Below are positions 46,111-60,689 of a DNA stretch of 64,000 bases, piece after piece. The notes below the pieces were generated by a model. The model was not told the DNA's origin. It saw only the letters and a program-made list of their open reading frames with translations, and did not search any database. This DNA is from Fasciolopsis buskii. Its lineage: Eukaryota > Platyhelminthes > Trematoda > Plagiorchiida > Fasciolidae. The stretch's first letter is position 1. Each line of letters starts with the position of its first letter. The translations under genes were made by a program, and so were the position numbers. Location: NCBI GenBank assembly GCA_008360955.1, contig LUCM01000536.1, positions 46,932 through 110,931 on the forward strand, given 5' to 3'.

Positions 46111-46499
46111 GATCTGATCTGATATGTCAGAAACAAAGAAGTTGCGGAATTGAACAAAATTAACCAAACTTGGGGTCTGATGTAAGGATAAACCAAAATG
46201 GATTAACGTATAGACATGTACTTCTCGCATCCAACTAGCTTTCGGTCTTTGAATGAGGTTTCGCTGTTTGGACGATCCATACTTCAAAAGTCTGAGTGCT
46301 TCGGCATTTAATGTGATCGGTAGTCGCTTGTGTAATCTTTTTGCTAAAATTGATAGCGTGGCTGTCAGTGTTCTGTGATGCTACCTCCAAGGTTGACCAA
46401 TACTTGAGACAACCTCGTTAGGTGTGACTGAAACCGAACAAATGTTCTCAATTTCTCTTGTTCTACTTGATTCCTTTCTTGGACCGTCTGCAGTCCGTA

Positions 46500-46590
46500 T
46501 CAACGGTGTCCCGATCCGGGTTCGAACCCCGACTGAAAGAAATTCAATTGGTATCACTAGTTAACACTAACCGCTACATAATTCGACCAA
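46500..46590 (-). mobile_element. tRNA-like SINE or tRNA pseudogene
   Basis: On the minus strand there is an A-box-like tagcggttagtg followed about 40 bp later by a perfect B box, ggttcgaaccc. The stems do not close into a clean cloverleaf, so a SINE head or dead tRNA is more likely than a functional gene. Confidence 0.4.
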
Positions 46591-48429
46591 TCAGAGGGAG
46601 CATTTCATAATAATCAGTATAACCTTTGATTTTTGCTTTCGGCTGGCATTGTTATTGTCACTGCTATTGTTTTCTGCTTTTTTGACTATTGAACTGAATA
46701 GTCTTCGTTTTTTTTGTTGTTATTACTAGCGCACACTTATTTTGTACCGATGTCTCACCCTCGTCTTTCACAACCAAAGTGCACATTGTTTGGTGAAGTG
46801 ACACCCGACAGGTGAACTATGCTCGTTGCGTCGCTGCCCTCATACTGGTTCGTCTGCCCACTTTGTTATTATCGAGGTCAACGAATGAATCGGAATGGCG
46901 GAGGCAGACAACTTTTGGTGTGCATGTTTCTATGTGCTTATATCGATGAAGCGGAATCGTATGCAAAGTGATCGATTACTGACTGATTCATAACACTGGA
47001 AATCGATCAGTTAGGACTACTGAGTATCACATTTGAGTAGGCTGTGTAATGGTCACCTAACCAGTACAGAGACCGAATCGTATTTCGGTAATGGAAATTT
47101 CATTTGCAGCTAATTGGTGATTCTCTTTGGGTCAATGTGCTCAGTGTGTGCAATGCTTGCTGTCATTTCCGATCTATGACTTGGAAATGTGGAAATTATT
47201 CCAAATTGGAAAGTTTAATCAGTACAGCGTTGTTGGTAGATGTAATGTGCCAACGTTTCCACTACCCACGGTAGTCGAGAAGTTGGTGTATTAAGACCAA
47301 TACATGGCAGATCGAATTACTGATGCACTCCTTACTTCATTTGGTCCTGATATTTAATCAGCACAGTTTGATCAGGTTGAGGTGTTACAGTTGAAACTGA
47401 CCAGTTCAAATGTGACGAATTTTACATTCCGGGATTCGCTATTTACACATCTGCTAACGGTCTACTAAACACTGAAACATTCAGCTCCAACAATCAGAAA
47501 TCTACCTACAAACAGCGTATAGATTTTTGGATAAGATGATAACCAACCAACTACAGATTAATTTCCACTGTCCAGATATTTTATTCAGCATCTGATAGGT
47601 GTTGAAAAATTTCCTCAGTTATCGATTCAAGCAGACTAACATCAACAAAGTACCGGGATTAATTCAAGTCAAGTTGGTTTGTTAACGATGCCCCCTTTTC
47701 TCGGGAGTCTGAACTATTGGTTTTCTCTTATCCAACTAATGAGAGCGAAATACCTGGCATTTTTAGCTTTTATTCCCCTGTGTACTTTTGTTCTTGACTC
47801 TGTTTTGATTACTTGGAAAAGCATGGCATTGATTCTCCAGATCAACTCATCTCGGACCGAAAATAAAGACCTCCAAGGGACGCGCAAATCTGATGAACTC
47901 AGTCAGAATGATCTTGGAATTCAGCCAAGGTTTTGGACAGAAATTCAACCTATCCGTTATCACACTAGTCCTAGGTCATCAGTCCATGTCCAAATAGACA
48001 TAAGAGGTCTACTTACAAACAACACGTTACAAAGTGAATAAGTTTTATTGGTTTTGTTTACGATCAGCCACCTTATAAACCATGGGTATCATAAACAAAC
48101 ATCTGACTGAATTCCCAACTGAGTGCACGTAAACAATGGGCTTACTGTTCCAGTGTCCCATCTCTCTGCGTGTTGAACAGTCTGTCTAAGCATTTAAATG
48201 CCTCGTCACTGATGTTGCCATTATACGGACGTTTATCACGAGCTTTGTGCACAATTATCACAAAGATCTGTGCTTGGGGATACTTTTACTGGAACCCATT
48301 TGCTGCGTTTCTGTCACTCGGGGAAAAAAGGAGCTAGCTATATGGATTTCCGCATTGAGCACAAGTATTTATCCAGGTAGGCTAATACTTAAGACAGTGA
48401 TCGCCCGACAATTTACCTAAGCGTGGAGA

Positions 48430-48566
48430 GCCGGTTTGTTTGGATAAAATCTTTAAGACGTTCGACTCGGATTCTTTCGTCCCGGGTTCGCATCCCAGTT
48501 CGGGTGCGGTGGATATGCACTGCTGATGATTCCTAACAAGCTGGATGAAACAGCCGCACAGTGCTT
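48430..48566 (+). mobile_element. tRNA-derived SINE, family B
   Basis: A tRNA-like head with B box gggttcgcatccc, then agttcgggtgcggtggatat and tgatgattcctaacaagctg. It shares the tail order with 27200-27318. Confidence 0.65.
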
Positions 48567-51500
48567 CTATGGTTTCTTTATGGTGAGTTGAGCAATGATA
48601 TCATATGGTGAATCATTTGATGAAAACATTCAATCTCATACTAATAACATAAACCAAATCTTTAATTAGTCAGTAAGCATTAGCATTTCACTCACAGTTA
48701 AATAATTGCTCAGCTATGTTACCGGACTTCTAAGGAGATGTTAAACGAACATTTAACTTCCTCTATTCCAACCGGTTTCCGAGTGAGATCAGCTTTTGGT
48801 TGGAGCAATAGAATGATTATTACAAAACTATTTCAAATGGACCCTGTATAAGTTTTAGATGGTAAGTTTAAAATCAGTACAGTCTTCAGAGTGCGAATAA
48901 CCGACTACCTGATCTTCTGTCGTCGGAAGCGTTTGACTGTATGCCCGCTTTGTTGCCATGCCTGACTCATTCGAGCGGCATCAGGCCCTCCGACCCAACG
49001 TTTTGGTATATCCCAATCTAGTGACATCCAAAAAATGTGACGTTTTCCCCAATTGCCAACTTTTTAAAGTCCACTGTTGATCTCAGCTGAACAGGTTACG
49101 AAGTTCATAACCACAATAAATTTAACGATACTTTGTTTACACATTAGTCTAGAATGTAAACTGCCATATACATGGTTATACTACTTAAAACCACGGGCAC
49201 TCCCTGTACAGTATTTTCTTGGTTCCCAAACACAAGTGAACAGTTCTCACTTCGTGATCCTACAAACCAATCATACATTCCACTGGAAAAACAGTCTAAG
49301 TGAAAATTTCTGCTTTATTAATTCGAAAAATATTGGAACACTTGGTCAACTGCTTCACAATCAAACGGGTCATCTTTTAAAAATGGCTCTAGTGATTGTT
49401 TGGAAAATGAAATATCAAATTTGATGTCTTCAATTTAATGAATGTTTTAGTGACTCCGACCGATGGCCAGTCGGGAAAAGTGGCTCCCAGAAATTTTAAT
49501 CAACCGCCCGGTTAAGAAGTTACTCAGGCTGATTAGTGCAAAATTCGACATAAAAAAAGATTGGAGTAAAACAGTCCGAAGTTTCAGATAGTAGTTTCTT
49601 CGAAGAAGACACTAAATATTGAAAACATGAAGGAATGAACTCTTCTGTACAACTGTCCTCTTCCCGCGACCACTATCCTTCTCGGTAGAAAGATTTTCAA
49701 ATCCGTCCGTTTTGCACTTGATTAAACTAAGCCGGAAAGCATATGTGCATTGCATTCCCGGAAAGGGTAGAATTGTATAATTTTTACTGATTTTTGTACG
49801 TTCAATCTAACATTCAATTTGCATATCTGAATTTCGAATCTCATGTCATCCCTAACACATTCTGCCGACCGAACCGTGTGTCATAATTGAACCTCGTAGG
49901 TACAAGTTACCGATCGTGTAGATTTTGAATTTTAATTGAACATCCATAATCGAAATATTCACGACTGGCATGAAAATTGTGTTGGTTTCTTTTCCACTAA
50001 CCTATTTGAAAATATAACTTTTCATAACTTTCCATTCTCGAATGGAACTTAATTGAACCGTTATCAGTAACTTAGTTCGTTATTGTTGTTTTTTTTATTG
50101 TGGTTGTGTGTGTCGCTGTTGATGTTGAATACGAGACCGTTGTTATCGTTACCAATGATCCGTGCATGATACATTGAAAAAATTCGTTAAAAGGATGACA
50201 GGGGCTTAGATATGCTTTCTGTTTTCTACATTACATTCGAGCATTAGTGAACAAACGATTGGCTGTTCACCTGGGAAGATTCTCTTCCAGACTCGATTAC
50301 TGAGGCTTGTGTCATATAACATTCATTCTACTGGCGTTTAAGTTTAACAACGATCATTATTTGGATCGTCGAACCTGGGTGGTCCCAATACGGGTTCCTA
50401 CGAATGTTTTATAAATGATTATCAAACTTTTTCACGAACACTGCTAACCACAAGGTTCCCATCACTTTAAGAGCAGACTGGATCATATGAGTTTAGTATT
50501 ACTGTCAGGAAATTTCGCTTATTTTGGTCTCAGAATTTCGAGTGTTCAAAGATCTTCCAAGAACGGCTCAAATGTGGCTCGCTCCGTTCTACTCGTCTGC
50601 CATTATGGAGCACATCTGCTAGCGAATGTTGTCCCCCGCTTTACGCATAGGAAAGATGGGAACTTGAAAAATACAATTTGTCTAACAAGTTTTGAGGATG
50701 ATAGGTGATAAAGTTCTAACAGTAAATGATTTGGTCAAAGTAGAAAACCATTTTAAAAACATCCTACTCAGACCTATTAGGAATCATCAAAAGCGGTTGA
50801 TATCCGCATAGGTGTTGCATCTTCCTTGAGAGTTGTGAATCAAATTGCCAGCAACACGGTCGTCCAAACGGACCTAACCATTTTTGTCCATGATCACACA
50901 ATTTGCTTGTTCGAGACCCGCGAGATCTACACATTCCGGGAAATTTCGTCTCAAGACAACTGACAAACAATCCACCTACGGAAACACACAGTCGTGTCAA
51001 AGAGTCAGTCAGTTGTTGTAAATCTCATCGGCAAATTTGAACAACTTTAGACATTTCCGTTCAACTGACAACAAAATCTGCCGCAAAGTGGCGTGGTTTG
51101 GTCACAAAAACAAAATAAATGACATGGCCGGTCGAATGATGTTTCACAGCGGTCGGTTCACAATTCCACTGGCATCAATATTTCGGGTACCGAAACTCCA
51201 GTCGGCCTCTAATTAACCCATCAAACAAACGTTGGTTTAAAACGACCATATCACGAAATAGTAACGGATGACCGATTCAGAGGGTGAACCTACATCGGTG
51301 AGAAAATGTGCATTGCATATATAAATCGGTTCAGTTCGTCCGGGGACAAAAAAAGTTTTTTCTACGAGATAACAACGATAATGCAGTAATACTAATAATA
51401 TCAATAGTAATCTTAGCTTACTTTCAATTGATGAAGGTGTTCACTGAGGGGCACCCTGAGGACACGATATGCCCCGGCCATGTTCTCGTTTTTGTGGCGC

Positions 51501-52905
51501 TTTTGAAGGTTGAAAATGCACGAGAGAAGCTGTTTGAATCCGTTCAAACTATGTCGACCTTTGACACAGCTTCAGGTGGTTGATCGTTTCAGTCATATAC
51601 ACACACAAGAGGGCACGTAACCACGCCCGAGGTTGGGAAATCAAAGCAATGGGGATGCAGTTCGTGAGGCGGGACAAGGTTGGAAACGAAAAATGGAGAA
51701 ATATGGGGATATCTAGGGATTACCCCCGAAAAGTTATGAAAAGACTGCAGTGCACACGCTGTCTCTTTCGCTGTCAGGCGTCCCGTTAAGTACGTATTCA
51801 GTCAATCAATCAATCCGGGAATTTGCTATTCACAAATGTATCTGATATTTATAAGTGTGTGTGGGTGTATATCACTTCGCGCACGTATGTGTGCATGCGT
51901 TAAGACGGAGTCTACAGTTCAACACTTACACACTGAAGCACACAAAAGTAGGTCTGTGATGACAGCTTTGACTTGTCTGAAGATATGAGGAGAAAGCAAT
52001 GGGGACGGTTTTCACGAGATGCAGGATTTGATCAGCTGTGAAAATGATAGTGAGTTAATAGAAACGTCAGGTATTGGTGTAACAGCAGTGACTCTCAACT
52101 GAGAGTATGAGCTTGCCAGTGCGTGTTTGTTTGTGCGTGTAGGGATGTGATATGTGCACTTGCATGTATGAACCACCCTAAAATGAGGGAAGCACGCGCG
52201 AGACACGTAGCAAAATCAATGGTATTGTATCCGATTTTAGTTGTTCTCGATACCGATGGTAAGAGGTGATAACAATGAAGGAGGGCAACGCTTTCGAGTC
52301 CAAAGTCAATTAGCCCAAAAACAGCCGTAAAGCCGAAATCGCAAAAAACCGAACGAAATAGTCTGACTTGTAATTCTGCTAGTTCCGAACTTCTTCAGTT
52401 GGGCTACTCTCTAACAGTCCCTGACTCCTCGGTCTCGCCGTGTCTCGAAAGTTCGATCGCGTTAACTGAGCTCGCTCAGTGTGATCAGTTACCATATATC
52501 TGCCTCGATGAGTTTACCCCACTGCAGTTAGTCCATCCCTATTTGGTGTGACCTTGTGCGCTTGCTTTTATGTATATATATATGTGTGTGTGTTGGTATT
52601 CCTATTCAGCTATGTCCACTGATGGTGTAATAAGATGCACTCAGATGCACATACGTGTACACTCACGCTTACACTTGTTTATGTGAGAAAACCAAAACCG
52701 ATGGGAGGAATGAATAGATCTGGACAAGGGGATCGGTAATCCAAGACTAGAGGCTCGGCGGCAAAGGTTTCGTCGTTCCTGAACGTGATAATAATGGTGG
52801 ATGCTGCTTGTGTAAGCCTGTCTGCGCATATGTGTGTTTGTAAGGGTGTCACTGAAAAAAAATCCGATTGGTGGTTTGCATATTTGCAATCGCTCAGGCC
52901 TCTGA

Positions 52906-52937
52906 GCACACACACACAAACAAACAAACAAACAAAA
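52906..52937. repeat. (CA)n(CAAA)n microsatellite
   Basis: CA units running into CAAA units. Confidence 0.9.
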
Positions 52938-54263
52938 ATGCGTAAGTCAACCGCTAGACAACTGCAGACTTTACACTCAAACATGGCTTAGATGTCTGTG
53001 TCAGTAAGGACGATAAAATCATTCATGAACAAAAGGCCCATCTCTAATGCAGTAAGAATGATAGACCCGTTCGGTATCATATGAGGTGCCTGGTGATCAG
53101 AAAAGCTCAGTATAACTCGCCTGGACCTGCGCGGTTACGTGAATTGACAAAGGTGCAATTAGGAACGTATGGATAGCTGCATGCAAACCCAAATACAAAC
53201 AAACCCAAACAAACAAACCGTGCAAGGGCATGCAAGCACATACAAATTCAGTTGTGTTTGAGTCACGTACCTTCAGCTTAAGGTGAACGCTCATTCCGCA
53301 GACGTAATGACATTGTGTTTGCTGCACTCTGCCTTTGCGAAAGGACCCACTAGCCTAGACAACTACGCCCTGCACATAAGCCCATACACACTCATGTACA
53401 CAGAAAGGTACATACAATCACATACCAGTGTGCACCACACTGTGCTCGGCATTTGATCAGTCCTATGGCAGTTGGCAATCACAACAGTTCGCTTTGTCGA
53501 TCGAACGCGTCCGTGTGAATCAGTCGATCTGCTTCTGCTGTTCAGCTTATCGTGATGATGGAGCGCTGATGTTGGTGGTACGTTGGCATTCACTGGCCTC
53601 AAATCACTGGGCTACATCTTGTCCGTAGATCCACAAGCTTAGCACAATAATAGATCAGTAAGATCGGTCGAGCAACTACAGACCCATAGACCCATCTCAC
53701 ATTGTCCTCGTACGGTCCTTTACATGTTGTATGAGCTCAAAGCCGAATGAGAGCGCTTAAAGATACGGTGAACAGAAATTCTGTCCGCAGTGCTGTCCAA
53801 AAGTTGTCCGTGAATGCCTTTGATTGGTCGCATCCTAGATACCTGAGGTTTACACAGGGAACTTCGAACCGTTTACTATCCACAAAATAAGTAGATAAAA
53901 TGAAAACTTCATTCGTGTTACAGTGAGCTGTTCGTCAATGTTCCTATATATCACTGTAAGTCCTGGTAAACTTCCAATTAATCTCGCATCTGTCTAGCAT
54001 TCCCAACGGGAAAAAACTTCACGGTTATGTGCAAAAAACTCACGAATAGGTTAGAACGAGCTTAAGTTTCAATAACTGTGAATCACACTGATTGAAAGTG
54101 GACATGTGGATGAATGCGTGGCTTTTAGACTTCTATCTATCAAGTCCAGATGCTGCCACCGTTGGTCAATTCGTCAAACGGCAATCGCCAATGAGCTGCA
54201 CCTTCCTTCTTGAAGGCCATACCTTATCATTTGATATATAAAGGAGTTAAAGTGACTATTATG

Positions 54264-54299
<36 letters not shown>
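54264..54299. repeat. (ATA)12 microsatellite
   Basis: About twelve perfect ATA units. Confidence 0.95.
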
Positions 54300-55813
54300 G
54301 TTGTTACTGAAATGATAATAGTCATAAGTAGTGACATTATTATCATTAGCAATACTACTGGTAATCAATTTAGCACTAGTGCCAACGCAGAAGATGAATG
54401 TTTGCCAGTTATTTGCAAATTCGCTGCAGTACTTCGTTATAGAAAGATAACAGACTAAAAGAGATCACTATTCATCCTCATTGGCAGTAGGATTTGAACC
54501 TATCATTGAAGGATATTTTTAGGTATCCCAACCAACTGGTGCTTTTTACTCCTCACCAAAGACATGGCAAGTCTTGAGTGCCAAATAGGCAGACAACAAA
54601 GTTGAAACGATTGCGCAAAGCGCTAGAAGTTGACATCTACATATATCTGTTCTCGCCAGTTCAATCCACATATGTTCTTACGGGAGTGATGCGGTACAAG
54701 AACAGCAGCTAACCGGGTAACTTTCAAGGCATTCCCCGTAGACATCCGGATTCGCACTGTTCTATCAGGTGACAAAATCTGCAGTAGTTGACCGGGGTCA
54801 AGCGATCACATTCACAGTAATCTAACGTGCACATTATGAATTCGAGTTTTTCCTTCGCGCATCAAATCATCATTTCAGTAGACTCTGGATGATCCCTGCT
54901 CCAATCACGAACGTGCTAAACACTATGCAGTATCGATAATAGTAAAGTCTGAGGTACAACATCAAATATATGCTATGCTTCATCCCAAAACTCCAGCTTC
55001 GATCGGCATCCACAAGAATATTATAGTCACAGTGCAGGACAAAGCCCTAAGTTTTCCTGTTTTGGTTTAGGTTTATCCAGCCCACGAATGCTGTAAGATT
55101 GTGGATGCGCGCATTATGACCAGAAGCTGTTCCGGGAAGATTTTTCAGTCACATGTAGCTGGGCTGAAAGGTAAAACAATCTAAGTAGATGCCAGCCAGC
55201 GGTAATGGATCGAAATCGCTCGGCGAAAGTGACCTTGGTATTCCGTTCATCTGACACCAGCTGCCGAAATGTCATTTCCAATGATAATGGACCTGGATTG
55301 ACCAATGAATTAATTGACCCATAACACTTGGGAGTTCTCTTGACCGGGCACCCATTCTTGGTTCAAAGGTCTACCGCGGGGCAGATTTGGTCCCGTTTGT
55401 CCTGTTCTTTTCTATTTTCACCTACTGGGCAACATTACCTGATGCGACATCTCTCATTTGAGACTGGTTGCAAGAAAATTTGTTTGTTAGCAACCGGTAA
55501 AATGAGTCTAGCAATCTTGTGCAATTCTGTTCTGGACGGTGTCACCAAACATGATATGAGCTGGAGTAAATCCCTATTCCATCAGTGAAATGGGTGCTCT
55601 TCTCAGTATTCAAGCTGGGTTGCCAGGCCACATTTCCCAGTCACACAATGTACAGATTTGTGATGTGTTGTTCAGAAATGTGTGTCTAACCAATCTATTC
55701 CAGTTACAAGCAGCTGGGAGCAGCTACAGGTAGGTAATCGGTGATGAGAGGTCACTAAGTGATATCCCGTGGCTAATCAACCATGGTTATAGTGGTAGTA
55801 GTAACAACAGAGC

Positions 55814-55866
<53 letters not shown>
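55814..55866. repeat. (AGT)17-18 microsatellite
   Basis: An uninterrupted AGT run of 53 bp. Confidence 0.95.
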
Positions 55867-57102
55867 AGGAGGTAAAGGCAATATTATTGCTACTAAGTTT
55901 TTACAGCCCTCAGGTTGCACGTTATCAACCTACAAGGTGTGTCATAGAGTGGATATTTTGTTGCATCATTTAAGAAAAAAATGAGTGAATTCTTTTCTGC
56001 CACATAACAAGACGTGAACTTTCACATGTGCAATCACAAATGGCAGTGAGCCTTCTTGAGAATGAGTGCAGGGCAAGTTAGAACACGGTTCATATCACGT
56101 GGACTCCTGGTCTACGGCACTGTGCCAATTAAAACGGCACAGACTAAACAACGAGACTCGCATGTGGGTGCATGCGCAGATTGGTCTTTTTGAGCTATCG
56201 CGGATCTGGAATTCAGCATTTCATCGATCGATTCGCGCTCATCATTTCCCAAAGGAATTTCTGATCATCACTTCGTCTGAAGCATAGTCACGAAAACTAC
56301 AACCGAACGGTAAGAATGCAGACTAAATTATTCCTAATAATAATCAACGGTTGAGAATCGGATGAAGAAAAAAGTATTTGTTGCTGACTAGTTTTTTGAT
56401 AGAAGAACATTTGTGAATTCCTTTCGGAATAATTATGAGCAATGTGATTAGTGAATATTTCAAAGTTCACCACTTTGTTTTACATGTCACCCAGTAGTTC
56501 AACCCTATCTCTCTTCTTAGGTCAACAATTACTCGCGTGGACCTTGAGCCCTGTACACGACCGATTGTAATGATTGCAGTTACGTTGTGATCTACAGTGC
56601 ACCCGGTTACTCGGTCGGATCAAACAAATTTGCAGTCTGAACGGACGGCTACACTTCCAACAATACTGTTCAGCTAAGATCACAGACGGAGCTAATTTTC
56701 CGCGGGTGGCTTAATCCATGTAATTCTTCCTGAATAACGTATAGTTTACCGGCAACAATTCCAATGTTTCACAGTTTATACGTGGTGTGTCCATTTTTAC
56801 GAACACGGAGTACGAACAGTGGTGGTGGACTCATAAAGAAGGGGAAATCGTTTGCTTAGGACTCGATCTGTTCGCATTGACAAAGGTGTAGAATAAAACT
56901 ATACAAATCCAAAGAATGCAACCCCATGCGCCCCTTTCATAATATCCAGAAAGCGTACATGTATTCTTACGGTGTGAATTCACAAACAAAAACCAATCTA
57001 TTCAGGGTTACGAGCAAAAATTGTGTCCATTAACAAAGCATCATCTTTTATATTCTTGAAGCTCCAATAAGTCAGTTGCAACATAGACGTAAACACAGCC
57101 AT

Positions 57103-57232
57103 GCCGGCGGTGATCATACAGATAAGGTCTTGGTGTTTGGACGTGAAGATCACGGGTTCGAATCCTTCCACCGCCGGTCAACTTCCCCACTTGGTAGCCC
57201 TCTGTTGGACGCGGCCCCCTCCCTGAAAAATG
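57103..57232 (+). mobile_element. tRNA-derived SINE, family A
   Basis: The head gccggcggtgatcatacaga pairs with its end (ccaccgccgg) like an acceptor stem. The B box ggttcgaatcc is at 57155-57165. The non-tRNA tail tcaacttccccacttggtag then ccctctgttggacgcggccc recurs in the copies at 37460 and 60690. Best preserved copy on this strand. Confidence 0.8.
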
Positions 57233-58149
57233 AAGAAAAATTGTGTGAGCTTCACACATTAGGAATATTAATCCAGCGGCAAAATCAGATCACGGACGTT
57301 GTTGGCCAGTATTATTTCAGTCCAGGTAGAAGGAAGAACTGTGCACCGTTCGTGCCTCGGTTACACGATCGGCATTCAATAAGGTGGTCCCGGCAACTGC
57401 GATATCTAAGTGCCTAACATGTGGAATGCGAGCAGCGATAAAAGTGCCGGACCCAATTCCCATTGATTACTATTCTCGACCATATCACCGAAAACAAATT
57501 TTTGTGCAGGACAAAACGCAAGCTAAACACTGCCCGCAAAGTTCTCACTTTGGTTTGCGTGGAACTTGGTTGAAATCTTGAATTTGCGATGGAATTCAAT
57601 GATAAAACATTGAACAAAGTCAGCATACAAATAGATTCTGAAGTCATCGATCAAGTTGTGCCTATTCACTACGGTGAAAATGTTTGGAAGAGGGAAACGG
57701 TTTTGTACAAGAATGATTTAGCTCAGTCTTTAGTTCAATGTTCAATGGTAAGGAATAACCGAAAGAAGTGACTAAATTTGCTGTCCATTGCAGTGGCTAC
57801 GTTCAGTGAAGCTCTTTGCGTGTCACACTAGAACCGGCTCAAGCAGTCAAACGTCTCTTCTGTCCATGCCTGAATGAGGCAGACCTCGTTATCCAAATAG
57901 CTGCTCGGGTGTGAGTACAAGTAAGACTGTCAATATTCACGTGTTTTCAAGAAAAGGATTACTGTCCATCGATTGATACGGCTCATTATCCTAGATACTT
58001 TATGTGGGAACCTCAGTTGACAGTGAGACCAACGAACTGGTTAGGAAATGTGAACAGTTGACGGTTCATAGCCATAGGATTTATAGGTAGATGATGTATT
58101 GCATTATATGGATTTTTTCGTACAAACATAACGTCGCATTTCAGCTCAA

Positions 58150-58705
58150 AAAATAAAAAATAAAAACAAGAAATAAGAAAAAATTTGCACTCCTTACCTT
58201 GTAAAAATGTGAAAAACAAAATTCACCGAGGAAAAATCAGAGCACATCATAATAAGTTGCTCAGAAACTCTGCTAAAACACGGGCACGGTTTATCAAAAT
58301 GCGTGCTAAATATGGAACAGCGGGGTTCCTAAATATATTGGTTCTAGAGGGTATGGAACGAAAAGTGGATCATGTTGAAATATGAGACCGGCAGTTCCAA
58401 AGATGCGTGGGATCTGAAATAATTTTGAGCAAATTTCTCACATGTTGTTAGGTGCTGATCACAGATTGAAGGACAACTCATTTGATGATATGAAAGACAC
58501 GAGGTTAATAAGCGATTATTCTCGGCGAACAATTTTAAAGTCATTTTGAGTGAACCTGTAAATATAACAGGAGAACAGTAAAGGAGGATTGGAAAAGCGC
58601 ATTGGTATACACATGGCGAGATGATGTTTTGTTTCAGCCTGTAGTGCCGAGTATTCCTGATTTGATATGACAACCGTCGGAGATTCTTCACACAGGTAGA
58701 AATGG
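58150..58705 (-). mobile_element. 5'-truncated CR1/Jockey-like LINE, 3' end (copy C)
   Basis: Almost the same C-terminal ORF2 protein as copy B over about 120 residues (for example LKQNIISPCVYQCAFPILLY), with only a few changes, on the opposite strand. The similarity starts abruptly at about 58705, as expected for 5' truncation, and continues through the stop into the 3' UTR. The high similarity suggests recent activity of the family. Confidence 0.8.
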
Positions 58706-60134
58706 CTGGAGGAAAAACGAATTCTGCTAGACCTGTTAACCAACCATAATTTCTAGAAAAATCAACCGGGAATCTTCGGAACTCGCATCCAGTAATCCAA
58801 ACGTGAACCACAAACCCAATCTCAGGAATCAGGCATTGTATTTTTTTACCTATCACGGATTGTCCATCTTTGCACACGAATCAAAAAAGCCTAACTTGGA
58901 TATCATATGCGCACTGAACTTGATGAACATTCGTGCATCTTACCTTGAACGGTACTATGACAGTGATATGGTGTGATTGATGGAGGGTTTATTACGCTTG
59001 TAGCATGCATAATAAAAACAACATATGATGCCTTAACGTTTCGTCATTTGATCCGGATTGTGTGATAACCATTCCATCTCTTCTCTAACATAACTGTTTT
59101 GACGTACCCATAAATTACAGCACGCTTACTGTTGAACCCACTGTGGAACGGAATCCATTGGAAATAACATGGAACAGTTTATTCGATACACTACTACTGG
59201 GACTTAGCGGGAACGCTATACAGTCAAATGAATCGATATGTTTGAAACCACGTAGCCGAGCCACATTTGAAGGAGAAAATTTTCCAACGGAAGAAAAAAC
59301 TGCCTGACGCTCCGTTTCTTTCACTCGCAAGACCCAAAAATAGTACGCGCGCGTAACGTCCTCCTTCTCCCTCCCTCTCTCTCTCGCTCTCGTGTTTTTG
59401 TCCTGTGTGTGTACGCAAGATCGGATGGTCCTGCTGGACAACTTCATGTGTCGACATTCCAATGACTGTGAATCATTCAATGAGATAGCCGAAATCAATT
59501 GATATCAGACACCGCCCTCTAACGGGACAACAAAGTGACTAAAGTTAAAATAGCTTAACCACATCTGGTTCAATGTGGAGCGAGATAACAATGGAGTACT
59601 TTGTTTGTCAAAGTGGTCCATTGGTTAGCATTCTGGAACTGTGATAAGAATGTCACCGCTTGACTCCTTCCACTGGTGTTCACGTTCCAATTCGGCACCC
59701 AAAAATTCACCGCAGTCTTTTTGCCGAGGAAACGCACCCTCTGTAACAATTACAGGACAAGCAAAATGATGATAAGAAGAATTATCCCCTTGTAAAGCAT
59801 TTCTTCCAAGTAGGTTCCTAACAACAGAATCGATCGAAAATACGTGCAGCTCGCTGGAGTTTTCATTAGAAACGACGAAGTGGTCTGTTCTGAACTGGAC
59901 AGCTTACCATCTAAATGGTGACAGGTTTTTCTTTTTTTTCTATTTCTGAAATTATTTCACCTACCCCAGCTAGTAAACACAAGCCACTGATGATGTACAG
60001 TTGCCTGGCCTCGAGTTACTACTAGGGTGATAACGTATCAAACAGACCGTGATGAACAGTTCACGGAAACAGAAGGCCGGTTCTGGAACTACTGGATCCT
60101 GACCGAAATACACATGACGCAAACATACTTATGT

Positions 60135-60157
60135 TTGTGTGTGTGTGTGTGTGTGTG
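60135..60157. repeat. (GT)n microsatellite
   Basis: About eleven GT units. Confidence 0.9.
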
Positions 60158-60689
60158 AGGGTGCTTGGGTCTACCTAAGTATGCAAAACTAGCAAGTTTA
60201 CGTAAGCCTCTTGGATCAAGGAAGTGATATTATAAACTGAGTGTTCAATAAGAAATCATTTGGAAGGCCGCTGAAGGCAACTGAGTACTGCAACCGAACC
60301 TGTCCGAAGGCTTTGTGCTTGACGTCAACGCAACCTTTGAGACAAGCGAATGGTAAAATGAAAGGAAATTATGTAGACGCGGGCCGTATGAAGGAAATTC
60401 TGTCCCTCTATGACGTCATAAGGTCTGCATCCCGGTAGGATGTGCAACCAGGTAGGAATTTCGCATCATCTCCAATCTACTGACTATCCGGCCACACCGT
60501 GGCCTAGGCTGAGTTCAGAAGATCTCAGCACTATACCATGCTGGTATCCTTTTTTCTATCAGCCAAGTGGTTGGTATCGGCTAAATCAACCTTGTTGAAA
60601 TTCCCCATCACATGTGACAGTTGTAGTTACACTGACAGTCTTTTTATCTTTTTATCTCTTCTTACTTCCTTTACCAATGAAATAACAAT

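Larger units (their letters stand above)
46591..58149. other. No gene supported; SINEs and microsatellites
   Basis: It contains family-B and family-A SINEs (48430, 57103) and several microsatellites. Stretches around 51840-53420 are low in complexity (TGTG/CAAA-rich). Open frames here are of chance length and lack motifs. Confidence 0.5.

Noticed and set aside
57103..57177. Functional tRNA gene
   Set aside because: The same head occurs in at least three places with the same non-tRNA tail, so it is a SINE.
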